From an uncultured Pseudomonadota bacterium (GTDB lineage Bacteria; Pseudomonadota; Gammaproteobacteria; Burkholderiales; SCOH01): a stretch of DNA of 8,437 nucleotides. Below the pieces are notes generated by a model. It was not told where the DNA came from and did not search any database. It saw nothing but the letters and a program-made list of their open reading frames with translations. Of this stretch, positions 1-6,646 are shown one piece after another. How positions within the stretch are numbered: the stretch's first letter is position 1; each line of letters starts with the position of its first letter. Where the stretch lies: positions 1 to 8,437 of the forward strand of contig CALMFQ010000019.1 of NCBI GenBank assembly GCA_937863215.1, in the 5' to 3' direction. The translations under genes were made by a program, and so were the position numbers.

Positions 1-1186
1 GCGCGCCGCCGGCGGGCTTGGTTTCCGCTGCCTGGAAACTGGTCAGGTTGCGCACCGTGACCGGCAACAGCCCGCCGGCATTGGCTTCGACAATACCGAA
101 GCTGGCAGCGAACTTGGCCAGCGGCGGATAGGCATCGACCTTGATCGGCTGGCTGGCGGCCTTGAGGTTGGCCAGCGGCCGCCTGGCATCGTCGCGCAGA
201 TCGGGCGGCAAGATCGGCATCAGCGTCGATTTTTCCGGGAATGGGCCGCGGAAAGTCAGCGCCTGCAGCCAGCCGCTGCGCGCCTCTTCATTGGCGACCG
301 GCGCGTAGATGCGCCCTTCGCTGTCCTTGAGCACGATCTTGCCGGCGCTGGCCGCCACTGCCGGAGCGGAAAAGCGCAGCGTGAGCGGCAGGATCGGCAG
401 GCAGCCGGCCTTGGCGTTGGCACGCTCGCAACTGGCGCTGAGGGTGAAATCCGGCCGCACCTGGTAGCGCAGCGTTTGCACCTCGCCGGAAGCGACGCCA
501 GTAGCGGCCTGCAGGCCCTTGCCCAGCTTGATTTGCAGCTTGCGCCCGGCGGGCAGCTTGCGCTGGCAACGCAGCAGTTCGAATTCCTGCTTCGCCGGCT
601 CGCGGAACAGCTGTTTCAGCAACTGGTCGCGCTCGCCGCCGGCCAGCACCAGCGCCGGAATCTTCTCGCGCAGGCCATCGACCTCGCACCAGGCGTTGGC
701 GGCCAGCGAGCCGGCTTTGAGCGGCGCATCGAAACGCAGCAGGAAAACCTGTTCCTCATCGACCGCGATGGCGCCGCCGGATTCCTCGCCATCCGCCACG
801 GTCGAGCCATCGGGACGGCTTTCCGCCAGCATCGGCCCGCCGGTGTTGAACTGGAATTTCGCCGGCTGCAGCGCGTCGCCACTGCTGGCGCGGAACGCCG
901 GATCGGTGCTGAAGCGGCAGCTGACACCGCCGGGCAGTTCGCGCTCGAAGTCGTATACCCAGTTCTGCGCATCGACCCAGCGGCCGTTGCCGGGCTCGCT
1001 GCACTGGATCTGGAACGGTGGCGGCAGCTTCGGATTGCCGATTGCCACCGCCGGCTGGGCGAAATGCGCCTGTACCTGGCGCACATTCCTGGTGCTGCCC
1101 TGCGGCGAGAAGCGATCCACCGCCAGCGGCGCCGCGTGTGCAACGGCGGCCAGTAACGGCAGCAGGCTCAGAATGGGTTTCAGCAT
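1..1186 (-). CDS. Alpha-2-macroglobulin family protein, N-terminal 395 residues (3' end off the left edge)
   Basis: Bacterial alpha-2-macroglobulins are large envelope proteins thought to trap foreign proteases, often working with the peptidoglycan synthase PbpC. The start is the ATG at 1186. It overlaps the TGA of the upstream GIY-YIG gene (TGATG) and is preceded by AAGGAAAG eight bases upstream. Residues 1-18 form a signal peptide: Lys at position 3, a Leu/Ala-rich core, and a likely cut after AHA near residue 18. There is no lipobox cysteine, so the protein should be soluble in the periplasm, unlike lipoprotein forms such as E. coli YfhM. After it come a segment starting VDRFSPQGSTRNVRQVQAHF, a paired-cysteine region (Cys62, Cys90), and beta-rich, Ig-like stretches such as VFLLRFDAPL and LPLTLRFSAPAV, typical of the family's N-terminal domains. 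The bait region and any CxEQ thioester site would lie beyond the window, so whether this copy is thioester-active cannot be judged. The family call rests on recognition of the N-terminal region only. Confidence 0.8.
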   Translation of the reverse strand, partial: MLKPILSLLPLLAAVAHAAPLAVDRFSPQGSTRNVRQVQAHFAQPAVAIGNPKLPPPFQIQCSEPGNGRWVDAQNWVYDFERELPGGVSCRFSTDPAFRASSGDALQPAKFQFNTGGPMLAESRPDGSTVADGEESGGAIAVDEEQVFLLRFDAPLKAGSLAANAWCEVDGLREKIPALVLAGGERDQLLKQLFREPAKQEFELLRCQRKLPAGRKLQIKLGKGLQAATGVASGEVQTLRYQVRPDFTLSASCERANAKAGCLPILPLTLRFSAPAVAASAGKIVLKDSEGRIYAPVANEEARSGWLQALTFRGPFPEKSTLMPILPPDLRDDARRPLANLKAASQPIKVDAYPPLAKFAASFGIVEANAGGLLPVTVRNLTSFQAAETKPAGGA

Positions 1187-1503
1187 CAGAGGTTCTTTCC
1201 TTGAGATTGCAGCAGCAGGCTTTTCTGCACCCGCGGCAAGGCCTTGATTGCCAGTTCGCGCTTCAGCGCACTGGACTTGTCCGGACAGGATTCGTGGTAG
1301 ACCAGCCGCACCGGCAGCCGACTGCGGGTGTAGCGTGCGCCCTTGCCGCTGTTGTGGCGGGCGATGCGCTGCTCCAGCCGCAAGGCGATGCCGGTGTACA
1401 GGCTGCCGTCGGCGCATTCGACGATGTACACCGACCAGGCGCTGGCCGGCAGCGGCAGCGCAGTCGCGGCGGGCGTGGCAACCATCGCGTCAGAACATGC
1501 CAT
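1186..1503 (-). CDS. GIY-YIG nuclease superfamily protein (UPF0213/YhbQ-like)
   Basis: This small single-domain protein belongs to the GIY-YIG nuclease superfamily; YhbQ-type members have been linked to DNA cleavage or repair, but their cellular role is poorly defined. Counting from the ATG at 1503 (105 residues), the domain starts at Trp23. The motif halves are WSVYIVECADG (23-33) and LYTGIA (35-40). They are followed by RLEQRIARHN (42-51), a basic GKGARYTRSRLPVRLVYHE stretch (53-71), and KRELAIK (81-87), whose Glu83 is the expected metal ligand. All hallmark positions therefore appear intact. The start is uncertain. The ATG at 1503 has a weak GGGA upstream and overlaps the flavodoxin gene by 14 nt. 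The ATG at 1485 begins 4 nt after the flavodoxin stop but has no visible ribosome-binding site. Either way there is an Ala/Pro-rich tail of about 16-22 residues ahead of the domain. The gene sits inside a tight operon and its stop overlaps the next start. Confidence 0.85.
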   Translation of the reverse strand: MACSDAMVATPAATALPLPASAWSVYIVECADGSLYTGIALRLEQRIARHNSGKGARYTRSRLPVRLVYHESCPDKSSALKRELAIKALPRVQKSLLLQSQGKNL

Positions 1504-1948
1504 AGGCAATCCCGGCGGCCATGGTCTGACCCATGTCGACACAGCGCTGCAGCACGTCGTCGGTGAGTTCGCCCTTGGCGACGATCGGCTCGATCGCGCG
1601 CTGGAGCGGATAGCCGCGCGCGATGCGCTCGATTGCGGTCAGCGCGCCACTGCCGTCGTTACCGGCGCTGACCATCACCGCAAATGGCAGTCCCTCGACC
1701 TTGCCCTGCGCCGGGTAGTAGGTACGGTCGAGAAAGTCCTTCAGCGCACCGGCCATGTAGCCGAAATTTTCCGGCGTGGCCAGCAGCAGCCCGTGGCACC
1801 ACAGCAGATCGTCAAGGCTGGCGTGCAGGCCATGTTCAAAGCGGATTTCGACTGCGTCGGCCAGCTCCCGCGCACCGCGATACGCCGCCAGCGCCATGCG
1901 CAGGGCGTGGCCGGTCTGGCTGGCGTAGACGATCAGCAGGTGTTTCAT
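1490..1948 (-). CDS. Flavodoxin-family / NAD(P)H-dependent oxidoreductase-like protein
   Basis: This 152-residue protein has a flavodoxin-like fold and presumably binds FMN. The N-terminal strand and phosphate-binding loop read LLIVYASQTGHA (4-15), with SQTGH matching the S/T-rich flavin phosphate loop. The second loop is LLLATPENFGYMAGALKDFL (54-73), followed by DRTYYP; the TPENFGxMxGxLKDFLDR pattern is typical of NAD(P)H-dependent FMN reductases and related flavodoxins. A third loop reads VSAGNDGSGA (93-102). Length is near that of short-chain flavodoxins. The ATG at 1948 is chosen because AGG lies five bases upstream; an in-frame GTG at 1954 overlaps that site and is less likely. It starts 6 nt after the glycosyltransferase stop, so it is probably co-transcribed. 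Neither the redox partner nor the substrate can be read from the sequence. The residues around the flavin do not distinguish an electron carrier from a quinone or azo reductase. Confidence 0.85.
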   Translation of the reverse strand: MKHLLIVYASQTGHALRMALAAYRGARELADAVEIRFEHGLHASLDDLLWCHGLLLATPENFGYMAGALKDFLDRTYYPAQGKVEGLPFAVMVSAGNDGSGALTAIERIARGYPLQRAIEPIVAKGELTDDVLQRCVDMGQTMAAGIAYGMF

Positions 1949-1954
1949 CGGCAC

Positions 1955-3940
1955 CTATTTCTGTTTAGCGCACCATTCACTCCAGCAGGCACGCATGCGG
2001 CTTTCGAAATCGCGGGCAAAGCCCGGCTCATCCATCAGGATCGACTGTTGCAGCCGCTGGCGCAAGCCGGCGCGCAATTCCGCCAGCTGCGGAATCTGCC
2101 GGCTCCACTGCTGCGCCTTCTGCACATACTCGGCGCGCGAATAAGCGACGAAATCCCGATCCAGCCCCAGCGGCGCCAGCAGACTCAGGCCGGAGCGGCT
2201 GAGCATGCGTTCGCCCGCCAGCGTGAGAATCGGCACGCCCATCCACATGCCGTGCAGCGTGGTGGTCAGGCCGCCGAACGGCCAGGTGTCGAGGGCGATA
2301 TCGACTTCGTTGTGCAACGCCAGGAATTTGTCGAACCGCAGCTTCCAGTGCACCTGCACCCGTTGCGGCGCGATGCCGCGCTGGGCGAAGAAATCCTGCA
2401 CATATTCAATCGACTCGCGCGCCTGCACGATCATCACCAGCCGCGCATCCGGCACCTGTTGCAGCAGCTCCACCCACAGCGACAGCACATCGGTGGAAAT
2501 CTTGATGAAATTGTTGAACGAACCGAATGTCAGGTAGCCGTTGCGCAACGCCGGCAGCGTTTCGACCGGCACATTCATTTCAGCCGATGCGCGGAACACG
2601 CGGTAGCCCTGCAACAGCGCCGGTTTTTCCGCGCAGTAACGTGCTGCTGCGGCATCCGGCGTGTAATAGCGATCGCTGAGAATGTAATCGATGCTGCGCA
2701 TGCCGCTGGTTGCGGCATAGCCGAGCCAGGTGAATTGCACCGGTGCCGGGCGCCAGGCAAATACCGGCAGGCGGTTGTCGCCGGTGTGCACGCCCAGATC
2801 CACCAGCAGATCGATGGCATCGGCACGGATCTGCAGCGCCATTTCCTCATCGGTCATGGTGGCGACGTTGCGCCAGCCGTCGGCCAGGCGCTGCATCGCT
2901 TCGGTGGTGTCGTCCGAGCGGCGGTTGTTGTAGTAGCAATAGACTTCGAACTGCTGCCGGTCGAGCTGCTGCAGCAACGGCTGGAAGAAGTAGGCCACCG
3001 AATGGCCACGCAGGTCGGCGGAGACGAAACCGATGCGCAATTTGCGCTGCGGGTCGGGCACATTGGCAAACGGCGGCAGCGGCTTGGCCAGCGCATCGAC
3101 CACGGCGTTGAATTTCAGATGCTCGTCGAACCACTGCTGCGGCGTGAGAATGGTATCGCTGTAGTTGGTAGAGAACAGGTAGGCGCTGTAAACGCCGGGC
3201 TGGTCCGGCGACAGCGCCACCGCCTGCTGCAGCAACTGGTGACACTCTTCGTGCTTGCCCAGCGACAGCAGCGACAGGCTGAATGTCTGGTACAGATCGC
3301 TACGCGTCGGATCGAGCTCGATTGCCTTGCGCAACAGCTTGCCGGCTTCCTCGATACGGTTGTAGGCCATGTACAGGCCGGCCAGCTCAAGCAACGCGTC
3401 GATATAGTCGGGGTCGATTTCCAGTGCCTTCTGGAAAGCGTTGTACGCCATATCGATGTTCTTCAGCGATTTGTGCGCCACGTGGCCGATCATCATGTAC
3501 GAGGCCTTGACGCGCCAGTCGAGGCTGATCGACTTGGTCAACAAGCCGATGACTTCTTCCGCCTTGTCGACCTGCTGGCTCAAAACCGCCGCCAGCCGGT
3601 AATACGGCTCGCCAGCCTTGGGGTTCATGCGGATCAGCGAACGGTACCCCTGCTCGGCCACGTCGAAACGACGCAGCTTTTCCGCTGCGCCGGCCATGCC
3701 GAGCAGGGCGTCGAACGATACGCGCAGGCTCAGCGAACGCTGGTAGGTATCGAATGCCGCCTCGTGCTGGCCGCGCAGCAACAGCACATCGCCCAGCAGC
3801 CGCAGCGCATCGCTGTTGAGCGGCGTCTTGCGCAGGATCAGCTGCAACTGCTGCCCCGCAGCGTCCAGCCTGCCGGCGGCAATCAACTGCGCAATCTGCT
3901 GCAGCGGCGCCCCGCCCGGCGCACGTCCCGGTTTGTTCAT
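1955..3940 (-). CDS. TPR-repeat GT41 glycosyltransferase (OGT/SPINDLY-like)
   Basis: This 661-residue protein pairs a TPR superhelix with a GT41-family catalytic region, the arrangement of O-GlcNAc transferase and SPINDLY, enzymes that put a sugar from a nucleotide donor onto Ser/Thr of proteins. About six TPRs fill residues 11-250; the clearest is AYNAFQKALEIDPDYIDALL (165-184). The catalytic half begins at KLRIGFVSADLRGHSVAYFF (300-319); His313 sits where OGT has His498. It continues through DLLVDLGVHTGDNRLPVFAW (377-396), FTWLGYAATSGM, FGSFNNFIKIS (472-482, Lys480 matching the UDP-contacting OGT Lys842) and ALDTWPFGGLTTTLHGMWMG (549-568), then VPILTLAGERMLSRSG. No signal peptide or membrane segment is seen, so it should act in the cytoplasm. 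The ATG at 3940 is preferred over an in-frame start at 3985 because AGGGGG lies nine bases upstream. It is first in the minus-strand operon. No flagellin or other acceptor gene is nearby, so the target and the sugar donor are unknown. Confidence 0.9.
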   Translation of the reverse strand: MNKPGRAPGGAPLQQIAQLIAAGRLDAAGQQLQLILRKTPLNSDALRLLGDVLLLRGQHEAAFDTYQRSLSLRVSFDALLGMAGAAEKLRRFDVAEQGYRSLIRMNPKAGEPYYRLAAVLSQQVDKAEEVIGLLTKSISLDWRVKASYMMIGHVAHKSLKNIDMAYNAFQKALEIDPDYIDALLELAGLYMAYNRIEEAGKLLRKAIELDPTRSDLYQTFSLSLLSLGKHEECHQLLQQAVALSPDQPGVYSAYLFSTNYSDTILTPQQWFDEHLKFNAVVDALAKPLPPFANVPDPQRKLRIGFVSADLRGHSVAYFFQPLLQQLDRQQFEVYCYYNNRRSDDTTEAMQRLADGWRNVATMTDEEMALQIRADAIDLLVDLGVHTGDNRLPVFAWRPAPVQFTWLGYAATSGMRSIDYILSDRYYTPDAAAARYCAEKPALLQGYRVFRASAEMNVPVETLPALRNGYLTFGSFNNFIKISTDVLSLWVELLQQVPDARLVMIVQARESIEYVQDFFAQRGIAPQRVQVHWKLRFDKFLALHNEVDIALDTWPFGGLTTTLHGMWMGVPILTLAGERMLSRSGLSLLAPLGLDRDFVAYSRAEYVQKAQQWSRQIPQLAELRAGLRQRLQQSILMDEPGFARDFESRMRACWSEWCAKQK

Positions 3941-3949
3941 TCTGCTATT

Positions 3950-3955
3950 CCCCCT
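3950..3955 (-). promoter_or_regulatory. Strong ribosome-binding site of the GT41 gene
   Basis: On the minus strand AGGGGG is followed by nine bases and the ATG at 3940. It is the best Shine-Dalgarno match noted for any gene here and fixes the start downstream of the in-frame start at 3985. Confidence 0.7.
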
Positions 3956-3991
3956 GAAATTATTATCACTGGCCTGCAATGCCAAACGGGT

Positions 3992-4021
3992 ATTCTATAG
4001 GCTGCACCGGGTGCGTGACAT
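3992..4021 (-). promoter_or_regulatory. Candidate sigma70-type promoter for the GT41-flavodoxin-GIY-YIG-A2M operon
   Basis: Read on the minus strand, ATGTCA (4021-4016, four of six matches to TTGACA) is followed by an 18-base spacer and TAGAAT (3997-3992, five of six matches to TATAAT). This would start transcription near 3985 and give a leader of about 45 nt ahead of the ATG at 3940. It was found by eye in an otherwise GC-rich genome; the AT-rich patch supports it, but no experiment does. Confidence 0.4.
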
Positions 4022-4042
4022 GGCTTTAACGCCGCACGCTCC

Positions 4043-4070
4043 CTGCAAGCGACGATAATTCTGCTAGAAT
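4043..4070 (+). promoter_or_regulatory. Candidate extended -10 promoter of the diguanylate cyclase gene
   Basis: TGCTAGAAT at 4062-4070 is an extended -10 element (TGn followed by TAGAAT, five of six to consensus). The -35 element is weak: CTGCAA at 4043-4048 with a 16-base spacer. Initiation near 4077 would leave a leader of about 37 nt. It lies back to back with the minus-strand candidate promoter, and the two -10 boxes are about 70 nt apart, so a regulator bound between them could affect both. Confidence 0.45.
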
Positions 4071-4113
4071 CAAACGGTTCCCGCTTATTCCTCTTGCAGC
4101 CTACCTCACGCGA

Positions 4114-5724
4114 ATGTCCTGCTCCCCTGTTGAACTGGCACAGAAAAACCAGTCAGTGCTGGTTACCTGGCAGCGCTATCGCAAGGAATCGTCGTTCGAC
4201 AATTTCGTCGAATTCGCCGTTTCGCTCAACAGCTTCACCGAATTCCTCATTGCCCGCGGCCCGAACGGCCTGCTGCACAACGCGCGCGAGCTGGAGCAGA
4301 CCGCGCTCGGCCTGTTCGGCGACGAGCGCACCCATCCGGTCAACGACATCGCCATGCAGGAATTGCACGGCCGGGTACACAATATTTCCCGGCTGGTGGA
4401 GCTGCAGATCGCCAATGCCAACCAGCAGCCGGAACGGCGCGACAATCAAGGCGATGCTGCGCAGGACATCCAGCGCAGCCGCGATGTCTGGCTGATCGCG
4501 CCGGACAAGCAACCGTGGGCCGACCTGCTGGCGCAGCTCGGCTGCTTCGGCGTGCGTGTCGATTATTTCACCTGGGATCAGCTGCCGGCACCGATGCAGT
4601 CGAACCCGATCGTGCTGATCGACATTCGCGGACTGGAGCAGGCATCGTGGACGGTGCAGATCCGTTCGCTGCGCGAGCAATTTGCCAGCAGCCAGATGCT
4701 GTGCCTGTCGGTCGAATCCGAATTCACCAAGCTGCAGGCGGCATTGCACGCCGGCTGCGACACCTGCTTTCCGGACGATACGCCGCTGCAGACAATTGTC
4801 GCGCACGTACTGGAGCTGAACGACCCGCTGGAACAGGAGCCGTTCCGGGTGCTGGTGGTGGAGGATTCGACGACCGCGATCAAGCTGATCCAGCGGGCGC
4901 TGGAAGAACACCATATCGTCAGCCAGGCGATCGCCGATCCGCGCGATGTGCTGGATGCGCTGCGCAATTTCCAGCCGGATCTGATCCTGATGGACATGTA
5001 CATGCCGAAATGCACCGGAGTCGAAGCGGCACGGGTGATTCGCCAGCATGCGCAATTCCTCAGCATTCCCATCGTTTACCTGTCGGGCGAAACCGATGTC
5101 GCGCTGCAGATCGACGCGCTGCGGCTGGGCGGCGATCATTTCCTGACCAAGCCGTTCAATCCGGTATTCCTCAACGCCATCGTCAAGAGCAAGATCGAAC
5201 GCTACCGCAGCCTGCGCCGCTCGATGTACCACGACAGCCTGACCGGGCTGCTCAACCACACCAGCAGCAAATCGGCACTCGACCGGGCGCTGGCGGACGC
5301 GGAACGGGAAGGCAAACCGCTGTCGGTAATCATGCTCGACATCGATTTTTTCAAGAAGGTCAACGACAACTACGGCCATCCGGTCGGCGACCAGATCATC
5401 CGCTCGCTGGCGTGGCTGCTGAAACAGCGGCTGCGCAAGAGCGATATTCTCGGCCGCTACGGCGGCGAGGAATTCCTGGTCGGCCTGATCGGCGCCACTG
5501 CGGACCAGGCGTTGCAGACGATGGACAAAATCCGCCGCGACTTCCACCAGATATTGCACCCGTACCGCGATACGCCGTTCCGCTGCAGCTTCAGCGGCGG
5601 CATTGCCGGCTTTCCCGACTATATCGAGCGCGAAGAACTGGTGCTGCGCGCCGACGAGGCGTTGTACCGCGCCAAGCGCGGCGGCCGCAATCAACTGGTG
5701 ATCGCGCACCCCTTGCCGGCCTGA
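4114..5724 (+). CDS. Response-regulator diguanylate cyclase (pseudo-REC, REC, GGDEF)
   Basis: This 536-residue cytoplasmic protein should make c-di-GMP from two GTP under control of phosphorylation. Residues 1-120 are a mostly helical region I cannot assign. Residues 123-235 look like a degenerate receiver: Asp170 lies where the phospho-acceptor would be (IVLIDIRG), but the first-strand acidic pair is largely lost (WLIAPD) and the conserved Lys position reads FPDD. Residues 244-363 are an intact receiver with Glu250/Asp251, phospho-acceptor Asp294 (ILMDMYMP), Ser324 and Lys346 (LTKPF). The GGDEF domain spans about 372-530: metal-binding LDIDFF (408-413), active-site GGEEF (450-454), and an inhibitory I-site RKSD (441-444) exactly five residues before it. 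Activity and product inhibition are therefore both expected. No membrane segment or signal peptide is visible. The ATG at 4114 is the only start in frame between the candidate promoter and the domains, yet it has no clear Shine-Dalgarno. It is probably monocistronic; no partner kinase is in the window. Confidence 0.93.
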   Translation: MSCSPVELAQKNQSVLVTWQRYRKESSFDNFVEFAVSLNSFTEFLIARGPNGLLHNARELEQTALGLFGDERTHPVNDIAMQELHGRVHNISRLVELQIANANQQPERRDNQGDAAQDIQRSRDVWLIAPDKQPWADLLAQLGCFGVRVDYFTWDQLPAPMQSNPIVLIDIRGLEQASWTVQIRSLREQFASSQMLCLSVESEFTKLQAALHAGCDTCFPDDTPLQTIVAHVLELNDPLEQEPFRVLVVEDSTTAIKLIQRALEEHHIVSQAIADPRDVLDALRNFQPDLILMDMYMPKCTGVEAARVIRQHAQFLSIPIVYLSGETDVALQIDALRLGGDHFLTKPFNPVFLNAIVKSKIERYRSLRRSMYHDSLTGLLNHTSSKSALDRALADAEREGKPLSVIMLDIDFFKKVNDNYGHPVGDQIIRSLAWLLKQRLRKSDILGRYGGEEFLVGLIGATADQALQTMDKIRRDFHQILHPYRDTPFRCSFSGGIAGFPDYIEREELVLRADEALYRAKRGGRNQLVIAHPLPA

Positions 5725-5730
5725 GCCGGC
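5715..5730. other. GC-rich hairpin over the convergent gene ends
   Basis: GCCGGC, then CTGA, then GCCGGC could fold into a six-base-pair stem with a four-base loop centred on the cyclase stop codon, 7 nt from the MOSC stop. No T-run follows on either strand, so a rho-independent terminator is not supported; it might only slow polymerase or protect mRNA ends. GCCGGC is common in this genome, so chance is a fair explanation. Confidence 0.25.
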
Positions 5731-5736
5731 GCAGCA

Positions 5737-6522
5737 TCAAGCCAGAATTTCCACCGCATCGCCAAGGCGCAAGTGGCCGGCATTGCGCGCCACCAGATTC
5801 TGACCAAACAAGGTTCCGGCAGGAAACGCACGGAATTGATTGAGAGTGGCCAGCGGTTGCCTGGCTGGGTCGAAACGGCCGGTAAGCGGATCGACCGTGG
5901 TGAAAATGCAGCGCTCGCACGGCTTGACCACATCGAACTCGACGCCACCGATACGGATCGCCCGCCATTCGTCCTCGGCAAACGGCACACTCCCACCCAC
6001 CACCAGATTCGGCCGCAACTGCAGCATCGGCACCGGTTGCGACAAGCGGCGGTTAAGCTCGGCCAGCGAGGCTTCGCCGATCAGTAGATACTGGTAACCA
6101 TCGGCAAAGCCGAGCGGTTTGCCCGGGTCGCTGCGCAGCTGGCGCTGCGACTGCGCGCCGATGTAGACCAGCCGGCAGTCGACACCGAGCATGAAGCTCA
6201 GCCAATCGTCCGCCTCGGCCGAGCCAGCCCAGGCATCGAACTGATAACCCCAGACAGTGGCATGCAGTCGTTCGCCGAAATCCGCGCATTTGACCTGCAA
6301 TGGCTCCATGTCCGGCGCGTCGAGCAACAGGCCGTCGGCCAACGGCGTCGGCCGGATCAAGACCATCTGTGGCACTTGCCGGCCGGTGATGAATTTGCCG
6401 CTGCGATCCGCCACCATCCAGCAACGGTCGCCCTCCAGGCCCATCAATCCGGCCGCTGACTCGGCAAGTGCGAATCCGGCACACGATTTGACCGGGTAAC
6501 GGTAAAGCTGGGTAAGCTGCAT
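5737..6522 (-). CDS. MOSC domain-containing protein (YcbX/mARC-like, lacking ferredoxin domain)
   Basis: MOSC proteins bind molybdenum cofactor; YcbX and eukaryotic mARC reduce N-hydroxylated compounds. This 261-residue protein has the MOSC_N beta-barrel signature LYRYPVKSCAG (6-16) and LEGDRCWMV (29-37), then the MOSC core with LRPNLVV (169-175) and KPCERCIFTTVDPLTGRF (200-217). Cys205 is the likely molybdenum ligand by comparison with mARC. The C-terminal NQFRAFPAGTLFGQNL and LRLGDAVEIL stretches close the domain. E. coli YcbX, at roughly 370 residues, carries an extra C-terminal 2Fe-2S ferredoxin domain. This one stops right after MOSC, so it would need a separate electron donor. The ATG at 6522 has GGA six bases upstream, a modest ribosome-binding site. 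A terminator separates it from the upstream hydrolase gene, so it probably has its own promoter. It converges with the diguanylate cyclase, 12 nt between stops. Confidence 0.9.
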   Translation of the reverse strand: MQLTQLYRYPVKSCAGFALAESAAGLMGLEGDRCWMVADRSGKFITGRQVPQMVLIRPTPLADGLLLDAPDMEPLQVKCADFGERLHATVWGYQFDAWAGSAEADDWLSFMLGVDCRLVYIGAQSQRQLRSDPGKPLGFADGYQYLLIGEASLAELNRRLSQPVPMLQLRPNLVVGGSVPFAEDEWRAIRIGGVEFDVVKPCERCIFTTVDPLTGRFDPARQPLATLNQFRAFPAGTLFGQNLVARNAGHLRLGDAVEILA

Positions 6523-6555
6523 GGCTTGTCCAGAGCTGAATGGAGACGAACGGCA

Positions 6556-6584
6556 AAGCTACCAGCGGTGCCGGCAAAAGGCAA
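6556..6584 (-). promoter_or_regulatory. Weak candidate promoter of the MOSC gene
   Basis: On the minus strand TTGCCT (6584-6579) is followed by 17 bases and TAGCTT (6561-6556), which is preceded by TGG as an extended -10. It lies between the upstream terminator and the MOSC start, where a promoter is needed. The hexamers are only partial matches, so the position is a guess. Confidence 0.25.
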
Positions 6585-6596
6585 TTGCTGCGGCGC

Positions 6597-6625
6597 AAAA
6601 AAACAGCCCCTCGCTGGAGGGGCTG
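6597..6625 (-). terminator. Rho-independent terminator of the hydrolase gene
   Basis: On the minus strand CAGCCCCTC, loop CAGC and GAGGGGCTG form a perfect nine-base-pair stem, followed directly by seven T residues. It begins 21 nt after the hydrolase stop. No T-run flanks the other side, so it works in one direction only. It separates the hydrolase transcript from the MOSC gene. Confidence 0.93.
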
Positions 6626-6646
6626 TGGTCGGCAGGCTGGCGGCGC

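Noticed and set aside
476..1156. Plus-strand open frame of 226 codons opposite the alpha-2-macroglobulin gene.
   Set aside because: It is the antisense shadow of a gene with a clear signal peptide, ribosome-binding site and operon context.
3968..3986. TGGCATTGC on the minus strand, which resembles a sigma54 promoter.
   Set aside because: The spacing between the TGGC and TTGC halves is far too short for a -24/-12 element.
1343..4000. 885-codon open frame on the plus strand, antisense to the glycosyltransferase, flavodoxin and GIY-YIG genes.
   Set aside because: Its product is a Gln/His/Arg-rich low-information string with no recognisable domain. It spans three well-supported genes on the other strand. 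Long antisense frames are expected in GC-rich coding DNA.
4153..5709. 518-codon open frame on the minus strand opposite the diguanylate cyclase.
   Set aside because: The opposite strand encodes a cyclase with every catalytic motif intact; this frame shows only antisense-type composition and no motif.
5715..5730. GCCGGC hairpin as a bidirectional terminator for the convergent genes.
   Set aside because: No T-run on either strand and only six base pairs built from a frequent palindrome; kept only as a low-confidence hairpin.
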